Source: Poa pratensis
Lineage: Eukaryota; Streptophyta; Magnoliopsida; Poales; Poaceae
Length of the DNA: 64,000 nt
NCBI GenBank assembly: GCA_947311845.1
Contig: CAMZMU010000040.1
Location: forward strand, 61,005,901-61,069,900
Direction: 5' to 3'
In this document: positions 43,539 to 54,815 of the stretch, one piece after another
Layout of the letters: each line of letters begins with the position of its first letter
Position numbering within the stretch: the first letter of the stretch is position 1
The notes under the pieces: generated by a model
What the model was told of the DNA's origin: nothing
Database searches by the model: none
What the model saw: the letters and a program-made list of their open reading frames with translations, nothing else
Made by a program: the position numbers and the translations under genes

Positions 43539-45181
43539 TGATACGTCTCCAACGTATCCATAATTTCTGCTGTTCCATGCTTATATTATACCATTTGCTA
43601 CATGTTTTATATACACTTCGTATCACTTTTATGCATTTTCTGGGACTAACCTATTAACAAGATGCCACAGTGCCAGTTCCCTGTTTTCTGCTGTTTTTGG
43701 TTTCAGAAAGTTACTTCTGGAAATATTCTCGGAATTGCACGAAACAAAAGGCCAGTCCCTATTTTTCCAGCACGTACACGGAGTCCGAAGGAGAGACGAA
43801 GAGCCACGAGGTGGCCAAACCACAGGCGCGCGGCAGTGGGCCCACCGCGCCGCCTGGTGGTTTGGGCCCCTCGGGGGTCCGCCGACATCGCCCCTTCGCC
43901 TATTTATTCCCCGAGACGTGAAAACCCTAAAACACCGAGCCTTTCATCCAGAACATATTCGCTGCCGCCGCCGTCGTCAACCCTAACTCGGGGGGTTCTG
44001 AAGCTCTTCCCGGCACCCTGCCGGAGAGGGGAATCATCACCGGAGGGCTCTACATCGCCATGCCCGCCTCCGGAGTGATGCGTGAGTAGTTCATCCTTGG
44101 ACTATGGGTCCATAGCAGTAGCTAGATGGTTGTCTTCTCCACTTGTGCCATCATGTTTAGATCTTGTGAGCTGCCTATCATGATCAAGATCATCTTATTG
44201 TAATGCTACATGTTGTGTTTGCTGGGATCTGACTTATATTGATACCTATGTGGAGCTGAATATTATATTATCATGTCTATGTCATTTGTGATCTTGCATG
44301 CTCTCCGTTACTTGTTGAAGCCTTGGCCAAGTGAATACTTGTAACTCCAAGAGGGGGTATTTATGCATGATAGTTGGGTTCAACCTCTATTTAACCTGGG
44401 ATAGTGACAGCAAGTTCTAAGGTTGTAGATGTGTTGTTGCCACTAGGGGTAAAACAGCAATGCTTTATTCAAGGATGAATGTATTGTTTACATTACGCAC
44501 ATTACTTAATGCAATTGTCTGTTGCTTGCAACTTAATACTGGAAGGGGTACGGATGTTAACCGGAAAGTGGACTATTTAGGCATAGATGCATGCTGGATA
44601 GCGGTCTATGTACTTTGTCGTAATGCCCAAATGAATCTCATAGTAGACACCACAGCTCACACATGCATGTTATATGCACTTATCAATTGTCAATTGCCCA
44701 GCTGTAATTTGTTTACCCAGCATGTTAGTTATCTTATTGGAGAGACACCACTAGTGAACTGTGGACCCCGGTCCATTCTTTTACATCTGAAATACAATCT
44801 ACTGCAATCATTGTTCTCTACTGTTTTATGCAAACAAACATCATTTCCATTCGATACGTTTAACCCTTTGTTTTCAGCAAGCCGGTGAGATTGACAACCT
44901 CACTGTTAAGTTGGGGCAAAGTAATTTGATTGTGTTGTGCAGGTTCCACGTTGGCACCGGAATCCCTGGTGTTGCGCCGCACTACACTCCTTCACCAACA
45001 CCTTCGAAGCAAACCTCGTTTTCCTACTGGTTCGATTAAACCTTGGTTTCATACTGAGGGAAAACTTGCTGCTGCACTCATCATACCTTCCTCTTGGGGT
45101 TCCCAACTGACGTGTGACGTACAAGCATTGTTTCTGGTGCTGTTGCCGGGGAGATATTCCCTCGTCAACTTAGCGCTAGCA
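43539..45181 (+). repeat. 3' LTR of the young Athila-type element
   Basis: It is nearly identical to 36971-38609 and is preceded by the polypurine tract. It ends ...AGCGCTAGCA before the ATCGG duplication at 45182. Confidence 0.9.
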
Positions 45182-47639
45182 ATCGGATAATCCGATTCCC
45201 TGCTTGAGCAAAACTGACAGAAACAGCCAAACCTGAAATGCAATAACTTTCTCGTTCGAACTCCAAAACAGGTGAAACCATTTCTGTTGGAATGGTAACG
45301 ACAATAGTTAAGTTGACACACATGGGAAGGTGGGAAACTTTCCTCACGGATAAATCGATAATATTTCCAACCCGAAACGCAACAAGTTTTCAAACCAAAA
45401 TCCGTTTCGAAGAACTTGGGCTTATCATGAAGATCACGACAAGCACCAAAACCCAATTAGGAGAAAAACCAAATAAGAACCAAGAAAGATGATGATGCCA
45501 AGTATGCAAAGGTTTGAGCTCTCTCCAACTGATACGCTTAAGCTTTAGTCGAGAGACCCTCTTGATAGTACGGTATCTATCCTATAACCCGGTCTCCCAA
45601 CTAGCACCACGAGACCGGTAAAATTAGAAACCCTATCATACCTTTTGCCTTGCGCATTCCATTGAGCTAGATGTTGATGGTCTTGATCTTTTCAAGTGGA
45701 CCACCTTTCTTGATTGCGCTTCGCTTGGTGAAGTCCACATATTTCTCCCCATACACCACAATGGGAGAGCCTCTTATCGGCATATCTTCACATGACCATT
45801 ATCTCCAAATGGGTGGCAAGTTTCAAGCATATGATATCTTCGAGATACTTCTTTTGAACTTGCACAACACAAGCTTGATGACGAACACCACTTGACGTTG
45901 ATCAACCTTGTATCTTTTCTTCTCATTTCAATAGATGATGTCTTGAAGATAACCATGAATGATCACATAATCCTTTTCTTCAAGACATACTTGCGATATG
46001 CTCAACTCACATATGACCAATCGTCGGATAACTCCTCGAATACCAACTTGGTCATCACATACTCTTCTTCTTGATCATATCAAGTATATATCCATACGCC
46101 TCGATGATCTTGATGCCAAATACTTCATTATATCAATATATTCATGGCATCAACCTTGAATCCAACAAATGGAGTTCAAGCATGGTCTATGGACAAACAC
46201 TACAATATAACTCAATGCAACCATTAGTCCATAGGGATTGTCATTAATTACCAAAACCACACATGGGGCGCCATGCCCTTTCATATATAATTCCCCCCCG
46301 ATGCGAAAACCCTAAATACTTCGAGCCATTATCCACGAAAAGTTCAGAGACGCCGCCGTCGTCAACCCTAGCTCGGGAGGGTTAGAGCACCCTGCCGGAG
46401 AGGGGAATCATCACCGGAGGGCTCTACATCGCCATGCCTGCCTCTGGAGTGATGCGTGAGTAGTTCATCCTTAGACTACGGGTCCATAGCAGTAGCTAGA
46501 TGGTTGTCTCTCCTCCTTGTGTATCTTGTTAGATCTTGTAGCTGCCTATCATGATCAAGATCATATATTGTAATGCTACATGTTTGTTTGCTGGATCGTG
46601 AATATTGAATACTATTGTCAAGTTGATTATCAATCTATCTTATATGTTATTTATGATCTTGCATGCTCTCCGTTTCTAGTAGATGTTTTGGCCAAGTAGA
46701 TGTTTTTAACTCCAGAGGGAGTATTTATGCTAGATAGTGAGTTCAGTCTCCAGTAATATGGGAGAGTGGACAGCAACTTCTAAGTTTGTGGATGTGTTGT
46801 TGCCACTAGGGTAAAAAACAACAATGCTTTGTCTAAGGATAATTGTATTGTTTACATTACGCACTTTTACTTAATGCAATAATCTATTCCTTGCAACTTA
46901 ATACCAACGGGAACACGGATGTCAACCTGAAGGTGGATTATTAGTCATAGATGTTGTTGGATAACTCGGTCATGTATCATGTTGTAATGCCAATTGAATA
47001 TCATAGTAGTCATCTTGTCATATATGCATGTTATGCGCTCAATATTTTATCAATTGCCCAGCTGTAATTTGTTCACCCAGCATGTTAGTTATCTTTTATG
47101 GAGAGACACCACTAGTGAACTGTGGACCCCGGTCCATTCTTTTTCACTGATAATACAACCAACTGCAATCATTGTTCCTTTCATTCTCTGCAATTAAACA
47201 CTATTTTCCACACCATACGTTTAATCCTTTGTTTTCAGCAAGCCGGTGAGATTGACAACCTCACTGTTTCGTTGGGGTAAAGTAGTTTGATTGTGTTGTG
47301 TGCAGGTTCCACGTCAGCGCGCCACTGACAACTTTCAGAAGTGATTTCTTACTCTACTGGATTGATAACATTGGTATCTTACTGAGGGAAAACTTGCTGC
47401 TGCACTCCTTCATACCTTCCTGTTGGGGTCTCTCCCAACGAACGTGTGCTTTCACGTCATCAAGCAATATTTTCTGGCGCCGTTGCCGGGGAGTAAGAGG
47501 ATTTCTGTAAGGGGAGTCTCACGCTTCCAATCTCATTAGTTTGTTTTTGTCTTGCTTAGTTTATTTTATCTTGTCTTGTTTACTTTTATCTATCAAAAAC
47601 ACAAAAAATAGTTTCTTGCATTTAGTTTATTTCGGTTTG

Positions 47640-48860
47640 TTATTATGTCTAGTTATTTATTCGCTATCAATGGGTTTTCTCTTTGAAACAAAATCTTATT
47701 GTCTAAGTGGGTTCACGGAGGAACAGCAGAATTACTATAAGGAATACCGCTTGTCTCAAAAAGGGAAACACTTATGGGTACAAATATATAAATTGAATTG
47801 TTTTGCTAGAAACTTGTGCTTTACTTATGATGAATCCTAGTGCTTTAATGAATGTTTTTGCTGTAGGAGGCATAAACACCTCCCTTTCCAATGTGATTAT
47901 AATGATAATGAAATCTTGGCTGCTTATGCTAAAGGAAACTATGACTTTGATAATCTTGAACAAATTGAAGAATTTGTTGTTTTTAAAGCGTGCCTATGAA
48001 ATTGCTGGTTTTATTCAAGATGATGATGCCCTTGTAGAACTTAGAATTATGCTATACTTGGTTATTGCCTTGAATATTACAATGATAATCCTTATATCAC
48101 TGAATTTCTTGAGAAAACTTATTATCCAGAACAACTTGCTACCTTTCAGGAACCTGTGGAGAAGAAATTGCTGGAACTGATAGCTCATTGGATGAAAAGA
48201 GGAAGAGAGTGAGGAACAAAAGGAGGATCTACCTCCTAAAGATAGTAACTCTTTAACTCTTACATTATATGATTACCCTCCATGCCTACCTAAGGAGGAA
48301 GAATGCTATATTGTTGAATGTCATGATTCTATTGAAATATCTCCTTTTGATAAATTTGAAGTAACAAGCTCCTTGACTCAAGTAAAAGAGGAAATTGCAG
48401 AAAGTAAAAATGTGCTCCCTAATGTTATATATGATAATGCTCTTGATAATGGTCCTATATTGCCTAATGATATTTATATACTACTATTGTCAAAATTGGG
48501 TTTAATGACCCCATTGTTTTTTAGCTTAATAAAAATTATGTGTTTGTAGATAATGAAAATCATGCTTTATGTGATAGGTATACTGTTGAGTTTGTTCATG
48601 ATGCTACTGAAAGTTATTATGAGAGAGGAAAATATGGTTGTAAAAGTTTTCAAGTTACTAAAACACCTCTCTTTATGTTGAAAGTTTTGAAGTTGCATTT
48701 GTTTCGTCTTTCTATGCTAGTTGCTTTATGCTTCAATAATTTATTCTATTACAATATTCTCTTGCATAGGAAGTGGGTTAGACTTAAATGTGTTGATATT
48801 TGCCTCTTGATGCTCTATTTTGTTTTTCAACTCTTATTCTTACGAGAGCGTCATTAAAAT
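47640..48860 (+). pseudogene. Degraded internal ORF of the old Athila-type element
   Basis: Pieces in several frames read GFTEEQQNYYKEYRLSQKGK, LWVQIYKLNCFARNLCFTYD and, after a shift, CRRHKHLPFQC and YDFDNLEQIEEFVVF. The CxxH-like and C-rich motif could be a nucleic-acid-binding part of a gag-like protein, but it differs from the gag of the younger copy. Later fragments (48540-48720) contain ESYYERGKYGCKSF. No protease, RT or integrase is recognised. Confidence 0.5.
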
Positions 48861-50104
48861 GTTCTAGCCTAGCTAAAAGGCACTAAAGAAAGCGCTTTTG
48901 GGAGGCATCCCGTTATCTTTTGTTTTCAGTTTGAGTCAAGGTGCTGTTTACTTCTGTAGCAATGCCTTTGTATCTTTATTTTCTTGCATTGTTTTGCCAA
49001 GTAAGGCCTCTAATAGGAAGATGATGCTAGATTTGGATTTCTGCGCAGAATAGATTTCTGATGTTCACCGTATTGCTTCTGTAAAATCACAAAAAAATTA
49101 TTTAAATCTGAAAATTTGTGTGCGTGGTCCTCAGATATGTACGCATCTTTCATTAGTTTTGAGTTTTTCGATTTGAGCACCGTAAGTGCCTCGAAAAAAT
49201 TCGTCTTTACAGACTATTCTGTTTTAGACAGATTCTGCCTTTTATTTTGCATTCTCTCCTTTACTAGTGTTGAGTGAATTCTTTTTTTTTGGTGGAAGAG
49301 CTTCACATAACATCAGTGGCAGTAGCTAATGTTTAAAATGTAATTGTCATGTTTGTGTCCTTATAGAACATGTGAGTTTTTGATTGTGCACTAACCCTCT
49401 AATGAGAATTATTCTGAGTTTGGTGTGGCGGAAGTTTTCAAGAGTCAAGAGAGGAGGATGATATAATATGATCAAGAAGAGTGAAGAGCTTAAGCTTGGG
49501 GATGCTCCCATGGATCACCCCAGCATATTTCAAAAAGACTCAAGCGTCTAAGCTTGGGGATGCCCAACAACTTATCAGGTCATCTCTAGTGAAACAATAT
49601 TTTAATTCTTTCACATCATATGTGTTTTACTTGGAGCGTCGTGTGCTTTTATTTTCACATTGTTATTTTATTTTCTGAGATCAACTTGTTGGATCCTAGC
49701 AATCTTGTTTGGGAGAGAGACACGCTCCGCTTTTTCATGTGAATATTCCTATTCTTCACTTATACTTGTTGTGTATTCTTGTCTAGCTACTGCTATGTTT
49801 TTAGCTTCTGTTTTTCATGCATCTCTTGTTCAGAGCTGTTAGTTCTTTTAGATAAAGTACTCTTTGTTTCATTTATAATTATTTGGAGAGTTTGTGTTGA
49901 AATAAGTTGATTGGTGTTTGGTTGGAACAGAAAATGCTGCATGTGGTAGATGGTATAATGAAAAAAGCTTACATATTCTTACAGATCACTGTCTTGAATA
50001 AGTTGATACTTGTCAATTGTTTTGAGTTATCAAGTAGTTCATGTTTAAGCTTTTGTATCATGTGGTTAAAACCTATTAGTGGAGAATACCGTAAAGCTTG
50101 TTGA

Positions 50105-50640
50105 AGAGCATTCAGATCGAATGACTCTATGAAATTACGTCGATACTTCCACATATTATGGGTAACGTAGGAGACATCCCTATTTTCCCCCGGGGGTCTT
50201 AATTACCACTGCTTAGCTTTCAATTTTCCTCTGACCATGAAATTAAATGTGAATAACCCGTCTTCCTCTCTTTGAAACAAGGGGCGCTTCCGGTTCTGTG
50301 CATGCTTCAAACAATTTTGTCTTCTCCATATTACCATATCTCTAGAGTCAATATTTTTCTTTCTTCCCAGCTTATCCCGCCAAGTGGTTTTACCGGGCGC
50401 AAAACATTTCTCAACAGTGGTATCAAAGCGGTGATGTGCGTAGTTGTAGGTACAACTAGATCATATATGATTGCGGCATTGCACATATGATATCCGGGAT
50501 GTTAGATGAGATCTACCACCATATTTTCTTGTTATTTCCCTCTTATTGCATAATTTGACCTTGGCTGTATAGTGTGATTTTCATAGGTCCGACGAACATT
50601 TTGATTTTCAGATCCACACATGCTCAGGATAACTTTGGAT
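50105..50640 (+). mobile_element. Copia-like LTR end and primer-binding site, fragment
   Basis: TTTCTCAACA (ending 50415) followed by GTGGTATCAAAGC (primer site 50418-50429, complementary to initiator tRNA-Met with one departure) marks an LTR/PBS junction. About 275 bp of LTR-like sequence lies to the left and some leader to the right. There is no coding region. It abuts the truncated Athila element at 50104. Confidence 0.55.
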
Positions 50641-50730
50641 TTTGACTTTAGTTGAGAAAGATAAATTTGCAACGAGTGGGTTTGTAGATGTGATCTACAC
50701 GGGTCGTGCGTATGACAAAATTTAGTGTGC

Positions 50731-50825
50731 GGTTCGAGATTTCAAGCCTCCAATTCCATACACCCAGATAACTAAATAATCGAGATTTCAAGCCTCCAAT
50801 TCCATACACCCAGATAACTAAATAA
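50731..50825 (+). repeat. 47-bp direct tandem duplication
   Basis: CGAGATTTCAAGCCTCCAAT through CCCAGATAACTAAATAA occurs twice in succession (about 50731-50777 and 50779-50825) with almost no difference, so it arose recently. Confidence 0.85.
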
Positions 50826-51060
50826 CCGCAAGGGTAATTCTGCGTATGATGACATACTTAGAAAACAGTTTACAAGACAACGGTACAGCTATGTGATGTA
50901 GCACTAGTACAGTACTAAGCATACACCCTATGGCAATGACAGCGAAGAAGGCTACAGTTAATTATTATTATGCGTGGCCGAATAGGCAGATGATCGGGCC
51001 ATCGATGGGCCGTCTACATTGGGAACAAGGATATCAAAAACTTGTTTCCCTTATTGTGTA

Positions 51061-54000
51061 CTAGTAATCGTGCACATGCAATGCACGTGTTGACTAACCT
51101 AAAATTTCTAACGCAAAGAAGACTAAATTAAAAGCATACTTAGATTTGGGTATTGTTATTACTCTACCATTTTAAGCAAGACAACACCAAAAACATTGAT
51201 TTTCATAGCATTTATTGGTGCATGAGAAAATCTAGGGCATAGCAATACCCGATGTTTAATCTTAGGTATGTATTACATATAGGAGTACTCTTAAGAAAGT
51301 GGATGTGGGGCTTTACGGACTCCAATCTGAACATATTGGCTACGGTAGTCAAGATAGAGCAAACAAAAGACTAAAATTGCAAGAGAAAACACAAGTACAA
51401 AGGAGACATCAAGCACATAACTCTGTTTCTTCAAACCACACCAAGCTACTCTAAATTATAATTAAAGTAAATAATTTTTCTTCTATAGAGAAAAAATCCA
51501 GATTTGCTTACGTACTGCAGGTTTAGGAGTCAGATGTACATGCAATCTAGATCTGTAATATTGACAACGCCGAAATTAGCCATGCTCCACACTGTCGTTC
51601 GATAGTCTATTTGACCATACAATCTCCAGCACTGTGTTCTTGGCAATCCTTACGACCTTCATGGCTGACACTGAAGAGCCCTTCTTAGATGATAACTTAT
51701 CTTATCTGGATGCTCACGCTTCTGAGGGTTGATCGAGAAGCAAGCGATTTCTTCTAGAAATAGGAGGTTACATACAAGAATCAGAAAATGGGGGGGGGGG
51801 GGGGGGGGGGGGAGTTAACCATACAAGGAATGTACAACAACATACCTTTGCAATGAAGTTTTGCTGTTGCCTCGGGAAATCAAACTTTTCGAATGTTGTT
51901 GAACATGCCATATAGGGTCCTCAGAATTAATAAGCTGCAAAGTTGTAGTTCGGCATCAATCTGGACTAATATGCTGCAAAAACAGCTCAACTATTTAATT
52001 AGTTTTTTGCCTGAAGAGAACATATTACCTACCATATTGCATCTTGGAACTGTAATAAGGAACAGTAACACTGCATACGCATTTCTTTTGCTTGAAACCT
52101 AAAACAAAAACACAAGGAACAGTACCATCACATAGCAAATCACACATCTCGGATATAGAACTTCAGTTTACTGATGACTGAATTATACAGCTCGTTTGCA
52201 GGTAATGTTAAAGTAGCGGCACCGGCCTGCTGCAGCTCGAAGCGACACAGCTCTGCCACTTTCCTCTACTATATCTTAATAAGAAGTTTCATTTTGTGTG
52301 AAAGGAAAAAAGATCAGGAGTGTGGAAACTGAAATATTAATCAACAATGTAGCTTGTGCGCACCTTTATCCCTGGTGGACTTGATACTTGATTGGCGATT
52401 TTAAGATGAAGATACTCATCCTGCATAATTTTGAGGATTAATCCGAAACAAATAAAACCAATTCTCGCTTTGCCGAACAATCGTTCAGAATAGCCATACA
52501 TGACCTGCCATACAAAAGCCAATCCGACATATGAAGCTCTTTAATTTCACAATATCAAGACATGAAGCAACGCTACCATCTCATGTACTTCTTGTGTGTA
52601 CCACATGTAGCTGAGCATGTCTGGCTACCGTGCTAAGAATACCCACTGAATGTCACAAAATTTGTACACAGAAGAATAATTTAATCGTAAGCACATGGTT
52701 AATCACTTGGTTCGCTCCAGCATCATGCAGCTCAGGAGACGTTCTATTTGACTGTTTGTAAAATAATCAGTAATTGATATATTTTTGACTTGCCTCAAGC
52801 CCTCAACCACCTACATGCAAAATAACAGAAGATTCAGCAAACAAGTATCTAACTTACTGAAGAAAATTCTCCGCAGAAAAATATTAGTGAACAGAGGAGC
52901 ATCATAATTATCTCTTCTCATAATTAATCATCACCATGCAACAACAATATGACCATGCAGTACAACAGTAATAGGCATAGTAGTTCATATTAGCAATCCA
53001 AAACTAAGAAGAAAAAACTAATCAACATTATGTTTGTCCGAAGCCATCATTTCATCCTCATAATTTTGAAGATTAAAGCGTGACTTCCGAAAAAATTAGC
53101 ATTTGAAAGATATAACGTAATAATGTTAGCATGCACAACTACCAAAAAAGCATAGAAATATTTCAACTGCATTTAGGAGAGGTTACAGACTATTTTGGAA
53201 ATGCAGAGGAGAAGGCACATATCTATACGAATGTTTAATCTTTTTCCCATTCCCAATAAAGATCTAATATCCAAACAGTTTGGCCAAGAACAGATAGGAG
53301 ACATTAGAGCAAATGATAATCTTTTAGAACTGAAGGCACATATCTAAGTGTGTCAAAGAAGGCTAAAAGAAATCTTGAATACTTCAGCATCCCTCTTTCT
53401 CATTGATCTTTTCCAACGGAGATGAAAGATTGAGAAAAGTATAATTAACATGAACATATTGCGTGGCCAATAATAAATCATTCAAACCACCATTCTTTTA
53501 CTGCATGTCTTCAACAAGCAGTTCCTTCGCTGCGATCAACTTCAACTTCTACAGTTCAGAAAATCTACAATAAGAGGGATACAAATCACAGAGCTAGATG
53601 AATTTAGTGCTGCCACAAAGACACCACGACTGACCTCACCAATTCCAACCATGGCGCTCGATGAATCCAAGGCCCTCCATCTACTTAGCACGAACATGTA
53701 CTTTAGCAGGCTTATCCAAAAACTGCACCGATTCGAAAGGCCTGAATCTGAAGCAGAATAAAGGAGTGTTAGTGTCGGGTCTCATATTCGTGGTGCTGGT
53801 CGGCGGCGTTCGGAGGATCTGCTGGCCGCGAAGGGAATAAGGGGTCGTCCCTACGAACCTACGGCCTCATTAGCTTGGGTCTTAGCGGCGGCCCGTGTCG
53901 GGTATGGCGGCTTGTAGGGCTGCGGTGTGGTCGCCTACTCGCGTCACGCAGGGCTGCGGTGGCAGCGTTCCGGGCTTCCACGGCGAGCGTGCAGGGCTAC

Positions 54001-54413
54001 AACATGCAGGGCGCATGGCTGGGTGGGCAGAATCAGTGCGGGGAACGGCAGCGGCGGTTGGGCGGTGCGGCGTTGCGGGGAACGGCAGCCGCGCGTGGGT
54101 GAGCGCGGTGCGGGGAACGCAGAGATTTCGGGTGGGAAACGGGGAATAGTGGTGGGCGGGGCGGTCTCCTGGAGGCGACGCGAGGCAGGACGGCTGCGAC
54201 GAAGACCGGCGGCGGGATTAGTGGCGGGCTGTTTTCGGGGAGGGGAAACTGGGAATAGGCGGTTTCCTTTTCCGAGGAGTGGGCTGATTTTTATTTTTCA
54301 GAAATAGGTGCACATCATACATCATTTGGCTATTCTGAGACGTTGGATCTGGTCTGATGGACGGTTCAGATCCTCCGGATCTGACAGACTCTCTCTTTTT
54401 ATATTAGTGCAGA
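51061..54413 (-). mobile_element. Helitron, 3.35 kb, non-autonomous
   Basis: On the minus strand the 5' end TCTGCACTAATATAAAAAGA starts at 54413 and is preceded by A. The 3' end has a CGTGCATTGCATGTGCACG hairpin, then ATTA and CTAG (51061-51064), followed by T. Both termini and the A/T insertion context are canonical. The 5' kilobase is GC-rich (53780-54280). The rest is AT-rich with intron-like sequence and exon-sized open patches (e.g. minus 52337-52522). No RepHel protein is present. It probably carries captured gene pieces that I cannot identify. Confidence 0.75.
51790..51812 (+). repeat. Poly(G) run of 23
   Basis: An uninterrupted run of 23 G lies inside the Helitron. It could form a G-quadruplex, but it is also a site where sequence assemblies are often wrong in length. 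Confidence 0.9.
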
Positions 54414-54502
54414 TGTTGGAGTGATACTGGCAACGGTTGTTTCCAATAGTGGGCTCATCGGTAATAAAGATTAGCGTTAGGTTGTGGCCTTAATTTGCAG
54501 CC

Positions 54503-54815
54503 TATAAACCCAGCCATTTTGTCTATAACTCGTGTCGCTCTGAGTCACTCCAATCCAATCCTAGCCGCAAACTTCTTCTCACACTCTTCTCCATCTATCC
54601 GAGTGTCTCCACTACCGAATCTTCCAAAAGTGATGCTCGCGGTCACGGCCTCACCGTCCGACGCCTTCGCTCCCGCTAGTCGGTACGCACAGTCGACCGC
54701 CGGTCACTCGATCTCGTCTTCGTCCTCGTCCTCCTTAGAGGAAGGGGATTCTGGTCTGGGGCTCCTATCTCACACCTCGTTCAAGCGTGAGCGCGTCGAT
54801 CCGAGTGACGACGCT
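54503..54815 (+). pseudogene. Promoter and first-exon-like fragment of an unidentified gene
   Basis: CCTATAAACCC near 54501-54511 is a TATA-like box. It is followed by a pyrimidine-rich leader and an ATG at 54633 opening MLAVTASPSDAFAPASRYAQ, SISSSSSSSLEEGDSGLGLL and SHTSFKRERVDPSDDA. The frame runs into the hAT relic at 54816. Sequence after the relic (56507-56605: TAEYQTELAQEAVFHTLLCA, TIDGLCSLASA) could be the continuation. I do not recognise the protein, so this is only a candidate host gene remnant. Confidence 0.4.

Larger units (their letters stand above)
36971..45181 (+). mobile_element. Young Athila-type gag-only LTR retrotransposon with TSD ATCGG
   Basis: LTRs are at 36971-38609 and 43539-45181 (about 1.64 kb each), starting TGATACGTCTCCAACGTATC. 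ATCGG flanks the element (36966-36970 and 45182-45186). The primer site TGGCGCCGTTGCCGGGGA lies near 38620, and the polypurine tract AAGCTTGGGGATGCT at 43524-43538. The LTRs differ only at a handful of sites I can find (e.g. CTTCATATC/CTTCGTATC, GGCCAAGTCC/GGCCAGTCC), so insertion is recent. The internal region has gag and a protease-like domain but no RT, RNase H or integrase. 40885-43523 is long non-coding sequence. It is non-autonomous and must have been moved by proteins supplied in trans. Confidence 0.93.
35591..46283 (+). mobile_element. Solo LTR (about 2.5 kb) inside the old Athila LTR, interrupted by the young element
   Basis: It begins TGAAAGGACACGGATGTCGC at 35591 and ends GCGCCATGCCCTTTCA at 46283. 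TATAT flanks it (35586-35590 and 46284-46288). TG...CA ends with a 5-bp TSD indicate an LTR, and with no internal region visible it is best read as a solo LTR left by LTR-LTR recombination. Removing the nested element leaves about 2.48 kb. It contains AATCGGATAATCCG motifs repeated around the nested insertion. Strand is arbitrary. Confidence 0.7.
35218..50104 (+). mobile_element. Old Athila-type LTR retrotransposon, interrupted and 3'-truncated
   Basis: The 5' LTR starts TGATACGTCTCAAACATATC at 35218, is interrupted at 35590, resumes at 46289 and ends near 47466. The primer site TGGCGCCGTTGCCGGGGA (about 47475-47492) is of the type found in Athila-lineage Ty3/gypsy elements. Internal sequence follows to about 50104, where similarity to the younger copy stops (compare 42118 with 50092). 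The 3' non-coding tail and 3' LTR are therefore missing. The element is clearly diverged from the young copy at 36971-45181. Confidence 0.85.

Noticed and set aside
51790..51812. Poly(G) run as a deliberate regulatory quadruplex
   Set aside because: A single homopolymer in a non-genic Helitron is more simply slippage, and its length may be an assembly artefact.
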